Shown: positions 22,559 through 33,797 of the stretch, piece after piece
Layout of the letters: every line of letters starts with the position of its first letter
Position numbering within the stretch: position 1 is the stretch's first letter
From: Trichosporon coremiiforme
Lineage: Eukaryota > Basidiomycota > Tremellomycetes > Trichosporonales > Trichosporonaceae
NCBI GenBank assembly: GCA_039545355.1
Contig: BCJJ01000006.1
Span: forward strand, 1,240,001-1,304,000
DNA length: 64,000 bases
Direction of reading: 5' to 3'
Translations under genes and position numbers: made by a program
The notes under the pieces: model-generated
Databases searched by the model: none
Seen by the model: the letters and a program-made list of their open reading frames with translations, nothing else
What the model was told of the DNA's origin: nothing

Positions 22559-24146
22559 ATGCTCACGACGAAATCAGCGTCTCGCCTTATATCCTCTGGA
22601 TTGCGCTCTTCAAGAAGCTCACGAGAGCTCTTATCGACTTCTCGCGCACTCCGGGAGGAGGCGGCTCTTGCGACGTCTGCCACCGGATCAAGTCTGGCGA
22701 GCGTCATTGACACCTCGATCACCGTAAGTTAACGTACTCTGGCTAACGTTGATAACAGGCGACAGGTCCTCTTTCCGTGGCGCAGTACATGAAGCTTTGT
22801 CTGACGCACCCCACACTCGGATACTACTCGCAGGGCGATGTGTTCGGAAGGCAGGGTGACTTCATTACGTCGCCGGAGATCAGCCAAGTCTTTGGCGAGG
22901 CAAGTGAGGGGCACGTTTGCTCGCTGACTTTGCAGCTCGTTGGCATTTGGCTGATGACTCGGTGGATGGCCGCCGGCAGCCCATCCAAGTGTCGACTGAT
23001 CGAGCTTGGCCCAGGTCGAGGAACGCTCATGAAGGATATCGTCCGAGTATATACACACGCTTTGATTTAAGGCTGACATCGCAGACATTTCAGACGTTCC
23101 CGGACATTAGCGTCGATTCTATTCACTTTGTTGAAGCCAGTATGAACATGAGGGAGCTCCAAAAGCAGGCATTAGAGTCGAAGGCGAAGGAGCTGGGGGC
23201 TTCTTTGACTTGGAGCGATGACCTAACCGGGGTGCCGGAGTGTGAGTGACCTGTTCTCAAAGCAGCTGACGAAACAGCTGACGCGTTCACGATGATCGTT
23301 GCTCATGAGTTCTTCGACGCTTTGCCGATTCATGTTCTCCAGGTAAGGATAGCAACTGCTCCTGTCCTAGACTGCTAATGACAGCGAACTGCAGATGGCT
23401 TCCGAGAGGTCAAGGTCGGCCGAAACCCCTCCTAGTACATAAGATGAGCAACAACAGGATGCTGACAGTTAGCCTTCCGGCAGCGAACAATGCCCAATTC
23501 TCGTTGGTAGTGGACCGCGAGCCGTCTTTCATCTCGAGGCTGCTCCCAGCTTCCTCTGATCGATTCGAGCGGATCCCAGTTGGTTCTCGCCTGGAAGTGT
23601 CGCCGGAATCTTCAAAGGCTGTGAGAGAAATGGGAAAGCTTATCCAAAACGGTGGTGCTGGACTGGTCATCGACTACGGCGCAGACCGGGTCTTCAGCGA
23701 TAGCATGAGGGTACGACACTATGATGAAACGAGATGCTGACATGGTCAGGCTTTCAGCAACCACAAGATCGTGGACATATTCCAGGACCCCGGAAAGTGC
23801 GACCTGACGGCCAACGTGGACTTTGCCTACCTTCGGGAATCTTTGGAGGGTGTGGGTGAGTAACACATGATTCATCGTCATCAAGCCTGACCAAATTGCA
23901 GCCTCAGCGCAAGGACCCATCACGCAAGCAAAGTTTTTGCTATCGCTTGGCCTGGAACCAAGGCTCGCCAAACTGATCTCGGCAGCGCCCAACGAAGAGC
24001 GCAAACAAAGTATCCGCGATGGTGCCATGCGCCTCATCAATATTTCAGGAATGGGCAATCAGTATCAGGTTATGGGTATCGTTCCCGAGAAGGAATGCGC
24101 GGACATTTACCCGTTCCCTCCAGCGAGCAAGGTCCTGAAGTCGTAG
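22559..24146 (+). CDS. NDUFAF7: NDUFAF7/MidA-like mitochondrial arginine methyltransferase, with an apparent one-base frameshift
   Basis: Eight exons (22559-22723, 22759-22899, 22936-23046, 23085-23241, 23278-23342, 23385-23710, 23750-23855, 23902-24146) would give about 438 aa. The first 35 residues are a Ser/Arg-rich mitochondrial presequence. Family motifs: HPTLGYYSQGD, GDFITSPEISQVFGELVGIW, ELGPGRGTLM (SAM site), VAHEFFDALPIHVLQ, DGFREVKV, GLVIDYGAD, DLTANVDFAYL. Intron 2 must use a GC donor (GCAAGT) to keep FGE-LVGIW. In exon 6 the frame of DGFREVKVGR does not meet that of MLTVSLP; one added C in the C run near 23426 restores it, so this is a sequencing error or a true lesion. A 35-nt intron 23409-23443 is a weaker alternative. 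The family methylates NDUFS2 during complex I assembly. Confidence 0.8.
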
Positions 24147-24215
24147 CATTTAATACAGGAGGCATGAAGCTTGCATCATATACAAATTATTAATGGCTCT
24201 ACATATCTAACGCCT

Positions 24216-25511
24216 TCAACCTAGCCTCTCCAGTCGGCCCTCCAGACTTTGAATACGACTCTGGAGAACTTCCCAATTGTTCTGGATGCCGGTTGTCGCT
24301 TCGGTGAAGCCACTCTGCATGCTCTTCACGATCGCGTTTAGTTCTCGCTCCTCGTCCGAAGCATCTGCGCTAGATGACTGCAGCTCGCGAAGGTCTGCAG
24401 CAATGCTGAGCGCCTCGGCGTGAAGCCCGGACAAGCTGCGAAGTCGAGTGATCAACGGCGGTATCGTGGGGATCAAGGGGTCGAGGCGGGGGAGGAGAGC
24501 GAAGAGATTCTGCACAGTATCCTGATCGGCCAGAGACAGAGCGCTGGAAGCGGCCTTCTCTGGACTCGATCCTGCACCTGCGTTCCGGCGTGCTGAGGCT
24601 CCGGCACGCTCAAGATCGTTCAGGAGCATCTTCACACGGCGCGAGATGCCGTCAAGGTGACGCGGCTGAGTCAAGACGTTGAGTAGATTGTCAAGTCGAC
24701 TAAGAGAGTCCATCAAGGAGACGGGGATCTAGTCGTCAGCACAAGCTGAATCATCCGTTACTTACGCCGTCGTTGGCCGCCGCTGCTACGCCCACTAAAT
24801 CCTCCAGCGACGACAGACGCCTGTCGACATCACTGATGGGAAGGTGCTGCTGACTCTCCTCCACTGCTGGCGGCTTGTTGGCGGGCTCTGACGGTTCCGT
24901 CTCCAGCTGACGCAGCCTCTTCACCAAATCGTCCTCCTGCTTTGGCGGTACAGGTGAGAGCCCGCCGTCCACGGCTTCAGAAGCATGCGAGAGCCTACTT
25001 CTGAGACTAGACAGCTCGCCCACCATGTCCACCTTGCTCCTCGGAGGAAGGACAGAAGGTCGCGCAGCTGATGGTCGCGCCTTTGGCGAGTCTCCATCCT
25101 CACTAATTTCGTTTTCCAATTCAGCTATCTCTGCTTGCAGACGGCGCAGTTTCGCCAGTCGGCTCTCGGGCGGCAGTGTGATAACGTCAGAGTCACCTGC
25201 ACGTTAGTTTGCGGCGGTGATCATATCAACTCACCAGCTTTACCGAAATGCTTTCCGACGACATTTCTAGATGGAAGTGCTGTGGTGTCTATATCCTTTG
25301 ACGGTGCGGAAGTGGTAAGCCGGAAAGTATCCTCGCCCTCATCATCCTGCGATCAGCGCTTCGCTTCAGAGGGGACGCACCTTATGAGGTAGGAGATCAG
25401 GCTCGTCCGGTGTTTCGAAGACGTCGGGGGCAGAATCCTGCACAGGTTAGCATCTGCAAAGGAAACACTAGGACTCACAATGTCCGGGAGGCCCGAGTAC
25501 TTGCCTGACAT
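24216..25511 (-). CDS. DCTN2: Dynamitin, p50 subunit of dynactin
   Basis: Five exons (25511-25479, 25437-25381, 25346-25235, 25196-24766, 24728-24216; introns 34-41 nt) encode 381 aa. The N-terminus has the dynamitin signature KYSGLPDID followed by DVFETPDEPD. Several coiled-coil segments follow (LRRLQAEIAELENEI, LVKRLRQLE, DVDRRLSSLEDLVG, LDNLLNVL), and a leucine-rich C-terminal helix ends QSRIQSLEGRLERLG. Dynamitin forms the shoulder of dynactin, the activator of cytoplasmic dynein. It converges on NDUFAF7 with only 69 bp between stop codons. Confidence 0.88.
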
Positions 25512-25738
25512 CGTCGTTGTTGAGTGGCCAGATGTCACTTCCGTCACGTCACCTCAACACGACGAAGGGACGCGTTGGGTATTTGGTCCCGCCCGTAAAA
25601 CGGTGTGCCTGAATTTCAGCGGCTGATAAGATTAGGAGACCCCAGACAATTTCGCGGTCATTAAGCACAACTCCTACGCGTCCTGCATGCACCAGACAAC
25701 TCAAGCATCATATGTATTACAACACACTACCAATGGGA

Positions 25739-28700
25739 CTACCAAGCTTCAGCACCACAGTCTTCAGAGTCAGGAAGTGGGGGAAGGGCGAACTGATATG
25801 TTGAGCTCGATGGCAAGAACATGTTGGCAAGTTCTAGAGGCAAGAACAGCGAGTCTGACCCGTCCACCGGGAGACCAAGATCGGCGATACTCTGGCCAGT
25901 CAGTAGCTGTCGGAAGGAGCGAGCTCACATTGTCCTGAATCCATGAGGGGAGGTTGCTGGGGCTGAACTCTGTAGGCCACGCGAAGCCCTCGCCGATATC
26001 ACTGAAGAGAGGCCAGGGTTCATTTGCCCCACTCGCTTGGAAGGATTCCTGGGCTGCAGGTAAACCGAGTAGGCTCTGCAGGCCACCGTCAAGATTGGCG
26101 TTGGCGTTGTTCTCGTTGTTGCTTGCGACAGTTGTTGACACCGTCTCTGTGAAGGTGTTGCCGCCTCTTGGTGTACCAGGGACCGTCGAGGTAGCACCGG
26201 TTTTACGTCGAAGGCTAGCCAGCATCAACTTCAACGTAAGAGCGTAGCGCTCAGCATAACATTCAGCCGACAAAACGTGGGCGACTTCAGAGACCTGAGA
26301 GATCAGAGATTGCAAAGGTACAGCGTCGGGGTACAGCATTGCAATTTTGAGGAGGAAGACGGCCGCAAATGCCACGGCGGCGAGTTGATCGTGTGTTGCG
26401 TCTAGCATCAGCGAAAGCTCCAGGGTATTGCCCACATTTGAGATGTCCACGGAACAGAGGAACACGCAGATATATCTCCAGACATCTGAGCGCGGCGTCT
26501 TTCGCCTCGAAAGCCAGGCCCCTCTGCTCGGGTCGTAACTGCTGTCAGCCACGAGGATAACTAGTGTAACGTACCTTATCCCATTGGCATCCTCGAAGCG
26601 CGACACAAACTGTCCAAAGTTGAGCATAGCCAAGTTCCACCTCCAGAAGATGTGTCAAAACACTGCTGTTGTGGGAATAGTTTTTTGCGTGAATCTCCTT
26701 CCACTCCAAATACCAGCTCTGGAGGTCGTCGAAAATGTTGCACACGGTTGATATAGTTTCAGAATTCACCTTTCCATGCAAGGGCGTAAGCTGCTCCAGT
26801 ACCCGGACTGCCAATCGTCAGTAGGGGCCTCAAAGCCGGTCCCAGTACGTACTGCGAAGATTAACCAATTCTACTCGGGCCACCAGGCTGGCATCCGTCT
26901 GCGATCTCATGGGGTGTGAGCTGCGGGGCGTTAGTCTAAGATTGGTATAGCCACCTACAGGAGGATACGAGCTCCTCGGACTGATGAGTCGTCGCGCAAC
27001 ATCAACGGCTTGCCTGTGCCAAGGCTCGATCTGGAGATCGTTAGGAATGATTGACTGGTCGGAGGAATGCCACTCACAAGTTCTCGTGGAGGTAACAATT
27101 GAGCCAGATTCGAGCGGAAACGACTGTCTAAGTCAGCGTTACAGCGAGCTGGGCTACCGACCGAGATCGCGCTCTTCGGCATCTGTCCGCTTTCCTTCGT
27201 CGTTCGAAAGCTTGTCCAGTGCACGATGCAAATTGATGTCTAGCCCCATTCGGAGTGCGTGACCGACAGGCAGCCAACCGTATTGACTCCAAACACTCAA
27301 GATGAGCATTGCCATAACGGCCTCCTTGCGGACGATCGGGCCAAACAGCGTCGATCTGGCGATTCCCTGTCCCTCTTCCAAGCACCGCTGGAACGTCGGA
27401 CCAACAGGGCCATTGCCAGCCCTGATCTTGGCAGCCACGGCGAGCAGGCCTGTTTCGTCAACAATGCCGCATGACGGGGGCTGGCTGACTCAGTGCTCAC
27501 CGTTCGTAGAGAATGGCGTCCTTTCAAGGAACGACTCATATACGTCGTACTGCTTATCAAACAGAGGCACGAAGTAATGGCAACCGCTGAAAAAGCTGTC
27601 TGTGTCAGCAGGCACTCATGAGAACAGCGTACATGTCCCACAGCTCTCGCGCTTCGGCATCAGAAACGAGACCCTTGGTCACAACATCGGGGAACGGATT
27701 GCGCGGGGTAGGGTCTGGTTTGGTCTGCTTGCGAACCCTGAGGTGGATTCCAGCGTTCGCTTGAGAGTCCCTTCTCCTCTTGCGTTTCCGGTGAGAATGT
27801 CCTTCACCGTCTGCGTTCGCACCATTCAAAGACGGCCGGGACACGTCCGATCGCTCGCTTGCCGACAGGTCACCGCTCCCATTAGCAAAGGCTGCAGCTT
27901 GATCTGCCGCGTTCGCCAGAGTCTGCAACGCTTGGATTGGTGCGCCCATCGATGCTGAAGGCACAGCAGCTTCCGATGATTCAGATTCGACGGAGGATGC
28001 TCTCGAGGATCGTGGCGCGTTGTTAGGGGAGGGAGGAGCTGTTGACACAGGAATGATTCCATACGTGCCAAACCGGTGATCCTGCCAGTCAATATCTGTC
28101 AAATGCCACAAACTAACCGGTGGAGCAAAGCCTGGAAGCTTGGGCCACGCCTTCTGGTCACTGCGGTGCGCGTTATCGGAGAACCCTCCACTGGCGATAT
28201 TCTGAGGAGACCGGGGTCTACCTGGGCCCTCGGACCGAGCCGCATCCGTTGAAGAAGAAGGCGGCTGCTGCGCTCGCGGAGTCTGCGAAATCATGGAGGG
28301 CGAAGTTGCGGGCGGGAAGAAATTTGCCATGGGCGTAGCTGTTGACCCATCGTTTGAGGACAGGATTGTAGGGATCGACGAAGGCGTTGATAGCAGACCG
28401 GTATGCGGAAGGGTGGCCAGAATTTGTTGCAGCTAATGACGTTAGCAACGGAAGCTTCGTAAGGCGCGCACTGTCTGCTGGATTTGGCTTTGTCCATTGG
28501 CGAGCTCCTTGACGCTGTTCTCGAGAGAGATGACCCTCCCCTCCGCATTGCCGAACCATCCATCCTCAGACTGAGAGGCCCCTTTGTGTCGAGAGTCTTT
28601 CTTTTCGGATGCCTTCTCAAAAACGCAAGAGGTGCCGTTCAGTAGGCACCGCCGGCATGACTGACTGGTACCGGACGGATCGAACTCGCAGCGATTCTTG

Positions 28701-28994
28701 CCTTTGCGACCTGTAGATGTTAGACGGGATAGATGAAGAGCAGCCAGAAAACGTACAGGATACGCAAGCCCGGCTACCTCGCTTTCCTGTGGGTCCAGCG
28801 GAAGGAAACAACGTCGATGGTCCAGGTCCAGTCAACTCATCGTACCTGGCTCCCCGAGCCATGTGTGGCCCCTTTGCGCTGCTTATGATGTTTGTGTGGC
28901 CAAAGTTGTCATAACCGGGGATCTTGGCACGCTCGTACTTGGATGATTCTGGGTATCTGTCGTAGTTACGCGATGACAACTGGTCTGGGTTCAT
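25739..28994 (-). CDS. Zn2Cys6 fungal transcription factor, target unknown
   Basis: Twelve exons (28994-28757, 28710-28472, 28432-27633, 27595-27501, 27449-27162, 27123-27078, 27030-26959, 26920-26853, 26807-26575, 26541-26466, 26401-25929, 25891-25739; introns 33-64 nt) sum to 926 aa. The Zn cluster at about residues 76-103 is C-x2-C-x6-C-x10-C-x2-C-x6-C (ACVSCRKGKNRCE ... CRRCLLNGTSC), split by intron 1 after the second Cys. A short coiled coil (VISLENSVKELANGQ) follows. The middle region (DIFFSGCHYFVPLFDKQYD, VSARIWLNCYLHE) matches the fungal-specific regulatory domain. The C-terminus is acidic and aromatic, like an activation domain. An acceptor near 26541 is NAGNAG. The ATG at 28994 is the first in frame. 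Confidence 0.82.
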
Positions 28995-29658
28995 CTTCGG
29001 GTGGAAATGGGCTAGGTGTTGCTGGATGTTGGTCCGCAATATAAGGAGTTTGCGATCGCCTAGAGGACCAATACTGGTTCCTATGTAGTCTTCGCACGTT
29101 CTTGAGTTGGATTGGAGGATGGTGGTCGAGAGTGCCAGAGTGGACGGACCGTTAATGGAGGTTGCTCAACAGAGTGCATGTAACACAGGGTGCCCGACAT
29201 GGATTAATCGCCGGATCGCGCGGCCCGGTGGGCCCGAATGGGGGCCCAACTGACCCTTTGCCACCGAGATTCCGGGGCGTCCGCTTGATCCTGTCCGACG
29301 GCCACACCCCACTCCAGCGCACATTGCCATGTATCATGTATCCGTGTGTCCCTCACCATGTCCCCGCGAGCTATGTATGCAATCACACTAGCCTGAGCTC
29401 TGGTCCGCCGGAGTCTCTGCAAGTGCATCGCTGCTTTAGCACGGCGGCCGCGCGCAGTCACCTGCCAATCTGGAGCTCTCAGTTCGTTTCGATACGCAAA
29501 TTACGTAAGGAGCCTCGATCGTTCGGTGCACGTGACCAACCTCATTCGTGGCGGCTGTTTCGGCAGGTGAGCTCATTGGAATATCTCGAATGCGCAAACA
29601 TGTGTTTAAGACAACTGCATCCCAAATTACGATGGTCACTCTCTCGAAAGACGACCAT
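28995..29658. other. Intergenic region upstream of the Zn2Cys6 regulator
   Basis: No coding frame is supported. It probably contains the promoter and 5' leader of the regulator and the 3' end of the CsbD-like gene. Confidence 0.4.
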
Positions 29659-30144
29659 TTACTTGTTGGCCATCATCTGAGCCTGTCCCTTGTCGTGCTG
29701 GAGGTTGCCTTGAGCCTGCTTGGACTTGTCACCAGTGACAGCGCCGGCGATCGAGTCAACCTTGCCCTCAACGCGGTCGCCAAGGCTGTTTGTTGTCAGC
29801 AAAACATGCCAAACGCCCTCGATCTTTCCCAACCGCGACTTGCAGTGGCCAAGCGGCACTGCCACGAGCTGAGAATAATGTTATAACTTACCCCTCGGCG
29901 TAGTTTTTCGCCTCGGCGGCCTTGATCTCCGCCTCGCCCTTGGCGTGTTGCTCCTTTCCGGACTGCGTGAGGTTGCCCGGGGCGGTGGCACCAGTCAGGT
30001 TGTCGTAGGCCTGGCCGGCGGCCTCCTTGACGCTTCCCATGGCCGAGTTGTACTAGGAGGTTAGCGAGCTGTTCGAGCAGAATTCGAGAGAGAAAGCCTC
30101 ACCTGGCCGTCAAACTTGGAGGGCTCGTTGCTGTTGGAGGACAT
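29659..30144 (-). CDS. CsbD-like stress-response protein
   Basis: Three exons (30144-30103, 30052-29892, 29785-29659; introns 50 and 106 nt) encode 109 aa. The sequence is Gly/Ala/Lys/Gln-rich, hydrophilic and without signal peptide or membrane segments. It has the CsbD-type repeats [13 protein letters not shown] and [20 protein letters not shown]. CsbD-like proteins are small, natively flexible and induced by general stress in bacteria and fungi; the molecular role is unknown. A TATA box 53 bp before the ATG suggests strong, inducible expression. The second intron (106 nt) is longer than the local norm. Confidence 0.75.
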
Positions 30145-30196
30145 TGTGTGCGGTGATCTGTGGAGTGGTGGCCGTTCACAAGCCAGAGCTCGGCTC

Positions 30197-30202
30197 TTTA
30201 TA
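30197..30202 (-). promoter_or_regulatory. TATA box of the CsbD-like gene
   Basis: TATAAA on the minus strand, 53-58 bp before the ATG at 30144. Confidence 0.5.
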
Positions 30203-31146
30203 TCCACGTCTGAAGCGCTGTGAGCCGGATATGGATGTGTGCGGCCAACGGGGCCAGCGCGGCCAGCGTGGATCCGGGAAGAGGGCTGTTTCGGCGTCTG
30301 GGATCGATGACGTCAGGATCTTTATTTGTGTTCCGGCTGTAGCTTCACAGCACGGTGCGACAGGTAAGCGACCCGTTCCAAGGGTGACAACGACGTCATA
30401 GCGGGCGGAGGTTACGACCGAGGTGTGCCTGGCCGTGTCCATCTGCTGAATGTCAACGAACGAGTGAGCGGAAACACGCGGAACTCCCCTTTAATGAAAG
30501 GGTCAGAAGTGGCCAGACAACCTGTAACCTGCGCACGCAAATGCTGGCTCGACGGATCACCGAGGGCCGCGTTCGGTCCGAGCCAGTGCTCCAATGGGAC
30601 ACTAGAACTGTCAAGGGCGCGAACACTGCCGTCTCCCGTTGCGCTTCATCGATTGGCACCTCACTTGTGTCGCCCAACGCGCGAGCAGACGATGTCATCG
30701 GACCGCGTTACGCGCGTTACGCGACGGTGAAGCGGCATCGGGAGGCATAGTAGACCGAACCTAGGGTAGTCCTAGTCAAAGCCAAGTCCAGAATCCGTCC
30801 TTCATGTCCGATCAAGGACTTCTGCAGGGCCAAAAAACTGACATGGGTACCTTGTTGTGACCTCGACATCTGCGACACGCAACAGTTCGACTCCCAGACT
30901 CGCCTGGCTGATAACAGACCCCCACGTGATTTCATACCCTATCGGAACCCAGGACGACCCCAAAGCGGAGATTGAACACCGCGGAGCCGTAGAACGGTCT
31001 CTTCGGCTCGGATACCGCGTTCAAAAGAAGAAGTCAGTACAAAAGTTGCATGGAATGTGTATGAGGAACGGACGTGTCTTTGCAACGAGCTTGACAGTGC
31101 CTCATCTTCGCTGCTTCGGGCCAGACGGCTCTTGGCATCGTGGACA
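30203..31146. other. Intergenic region
   Basis: It lies between the CsbD-like gene and the end of the GCLM gene. No coding frame, RNA gene or repeat could be supported. Confidence 0.4.
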
Positions 31147-32189
31147 TCAACTGGACGTGGATGCGAAATCGGCATACACAACAAATCTGCACCGTCAGTC
31201 CATTTCTTACGCCCCAAACCTACCCTTTGTCCTTGACAATGTTCCGGGATCGCGACAGCAGAGTGTACTGCGAGAGAGTAAGTATGCAAGCCAATGTCGC
31301 CACCCACAGTCAGTACCCAGTCGACGTTGACGCCAGGCTGGACAGCGGGATCGTACTCGCTGCCGTCCGCTCCCAAAGGAACCAGAGCCGACAGTGTTGT
31401 CACATCAACTGACGGCGCCAGAGAAGAGGCCACCGGCTGGAATTCCTGAAGGAGGTTGTGCAGTTCGACTGATGGCAGGGGGTCTTGTTGTCAGTGACTA
31501 TTCGCCCGGATGACGTACCCGAGCCAATACCTCCCCCGCTGGGCCACAACTGAATTCCATTGTTCTTGGCAAAAGAAGTGAAGTCAGCCGGCAACGTCGT
31601 GCAGTCGGGCACGTCTAGTTCGTTCACGAACGGCGCCTGAATCTTGCAGAGTTCCTCCAGCTCTCCGACGCCAAGGTTCATCGTTCCCCATTTCTTCACA
31701 CCGAGAGAGCTGCCCACCAGGGCACGCCAAAGGTCAATCCAGGTTTCCACTGCTGACTAGATCAGTGATCAGCCTCTCTTGTCTCTTACAGGTTCCCTCC
31801 GGCAGGCCAACAAGAACAACATCGGGTGTCGACAGTCCCTTTCGGGTTGACAAGATATCAAGCGCAGAGCGGATGCTGTCGAGATAGGCCTCTGTCGCCT
31901 GTTGCGTCCTCAGCTGAATCTTGACAGTCACCTCAAACTCCTCCTGCTCATATTCTGCTGGGGTGTGCTTGTTGAGAGCCTCCGGCTTAGGAATAATGAG
32001 AGTGTCTGTCTGGGAGTTGAGAGCAGCGGACGGGGGCTTCGCGTCGAGAGCTGTATGCAAGGCACGGTGCACAAGGGGCGGAAGAACGAGTTTCGGATTC
32101 TTTGGATGGGGGTATCGGACAGCAAGCGGTGACTGGGAGCCGCTGAACAGAAGAAGGCGCATGGTGGGCAGGTGTTTACCAATGTCCAT
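31147..32189 (-). CDS. GCLM: Glutamate-cysteine ligase modifier (regulatory) subunit, GCLM-like
   Basis: Five exons (32189-31790, 31752-31519, 31468-31308, 31267-31224, 31186-31147; introns 37-50 nt) encode 292 aa. The protein looks like an aldo/keto-reductase barrel without obvious catalytic use: EEFEVTVKIQL, YLDSIRSALDIL, GLSTPDVVLVGLPEG, VGELEELCKI, LDVPDCTTLPADFTSFAKNNGIQLWPSGGG. The C-terminus (VDWVLTYTLLSRSRNIVKDKGFVV) closely follows the end of vertebrate GCLM. GCLM lowers feedback inhibition of the catalytic subunit in glutathione synthesis. A second ATG at 32162 is also possible. The acceptor of intron 1 is a NAGNAG site. Confidence 0.75.
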
Positions 32190-32265
32190 CCCAGTAACAT
32201 TGACCAAGAGGGAACGATCTATGTTCGCGCCGATCGCCGGTGGAACGGAAGCTGATTACGTGAGG

Positions 32266-32272
32266 TTATATA
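32266..32272 (-). promoter_or_regulatory. TATA-like box of the GCLM gene
   Basis: TATATAA on the minus strand, 77-83 bp upstream of the chosen ATG at 32189, consistent with that start. Confidence 0.4.
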
Positions 32273-32362
32273 CCTCCACCTTTGATCCCCCAGATTGTTC
32301 ACCAGTTGATATGCTACCCAGCAAAAGAATAGTTACATACATCATCATCAAAGTCTAGGGCA

Positions 32363-33797
32363 CTACAGAATACCGTCTCGAACAGGCGTGGGAGGACCAA
32401 AGTCTATAACCGTGGGTGTCCCCCATGAAACGATCGGTTCGTCTCCAAAGAGGGTGTCTCGGTATCTTTCGGTGCCCAGCAACGTTCGGACACTCGGCAT
32501 GGGCAATGCGCTTGAAGATTTGCAGTGACCTGCAAGGCCATTCAAGGCCACATCCATGTATTCACGGGCGGGCGACAGGTGATAGCGTCTTTCCGATCTC
32601 ATTCGTTGATGAGGTATCTCCGCAAGTGATGGCGGACCTTGGTGGTTCTTTTTCTCACTCTTGAGAGCGGTGGAACTCCTGGTCGACGGTGACGGTGATT
32701 TCGAGTTGTTCAGGTCTACCGCATCAGTGAGGGCGTTCGTCTGTGGCGACGTGCAAGCAGTTGGGATTGGCCCTCGAGCGCCGGGGCGGCTTGCAGACCT
32801 TGCAGTGAACGTCGGCGAGGTTGCCAGAGAAAGTGCCGCTTCGGAACGTCCCACGAGTTGCAACAGCTGGTTTGGTGGAGGAGTCCGCGGAGAGCTACGT
32901 GGAGGCGGACACACAGAAAAGTTGGCCCGCCCCGGTGACTCATGCCGGGGCCGTTTAACAGCGGTGCCGGAAGAGAGTTCGAGTACCCCTTCTTTTTTCC
33001 TCTTCTCTTGAAGCGATGGTCGTGAACGATTGCTAGGGATTGATTCCTCTGCGGAACTGCTCGCGTCAGCAACGGCTCTTGTGTGCCAATGCGTACCTTT
33101 CCGTCTGAGATCTCAATTGCGACCCTGGAGTTGTTGGCGTCCCCGAGCCAACGCTGGCGCCGCGTCCCCGGGTCGCAGCTACCTCAGCTGCGATGAGGGA
33201 ACGAAGGTGACACTGAAAGTCTTCCCTGTTCAGCAGAGCCATCAGCATGGCTGATTGCTGCTCCTCCATTCGTGCCACGACCGACTTCAGCTCTTCAAGC
33301 TCGCCTCTGAGTCTCTGTAACTCAAAGGAATCGGTGTCTTGTTTTGAGGGGTGAGGTGGGTGTGTCGTGGTGTGTGTGACCGTTCTAGGGCCGGCAGCTT
33401 GGGCAGAAAGCCGTGTTCCCCGCGGTACCACCGTTCGCTGAGCAGAGGACGGTCGAATACCGGAGGGTCGGACGCCGCTAGATGCCGACGCCGGCGCAGA
33501 CCCCGTCTTGGGTTTCGCAAGCCGACCGGGAAGTGCATGGGTGGCGGGAGGTCGTGTCACATTACGAGACGGGGGCCGCACAGACGATTCGCCGTCGTAC
33601 GCCGAGGATTGGAAGTACTGCGTAAGGAGGTTGATCAGAACGTCCGACTTGGAGTTCGCCCCTTTAATATCATAGGTCTACTCAATCAGCTTGGCTCAAA
33701 GGGTGATGGTTGAAAGGCTCACTTTGCAGAGGCGTTGAAGATCTGCTCGCCGCAGGCCTTGCAGCTCTTCACGGGTGTAGGCGCGGGTTTTGGGCAT
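32363..33797 (-). CDS. SAP-like domain protein of unknown function
   Basis: Three exons (33797-33723, 33677-33097, 33056-32363; introns 45 and 40 nt) encode 449 aa. Residues 8-50 (YTREELQGLRRADLQRLCK then GANSKSDVLINLLTQYF) resemble a SAP helix-extension-helix motif, which binds DNA in many chromatin and repair proteins. A Ser/Thr/Pro-rich basic stretch follows, then a coiled coil near residues 120-155 (LQRLRGELEELKSVVARMEE). The C-terminal half is low-complexity. A conserved-looking tail contains LGTERYRDTLFGDEP. I do not recognise the family beyond the SAP-like start; a nuclear or chromosome-associated role is a guess. Confidence 0.6.

Noticed and set aside
22900..22935. GT donor at GCAA|GTGAGG in NDUFAF7
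   Set aside because: It shifts the frame after FGE and destroys the conserved LVGIW sequence; the GC donor keeps it.
28095..28125. A 22-nt intron candidate (GTTAGT...TGACAG) in exon 3 of the Zn2Cys6 regulator
   Set aside because: It is shorter than any other intron in the window, and the exon is open without removing it.
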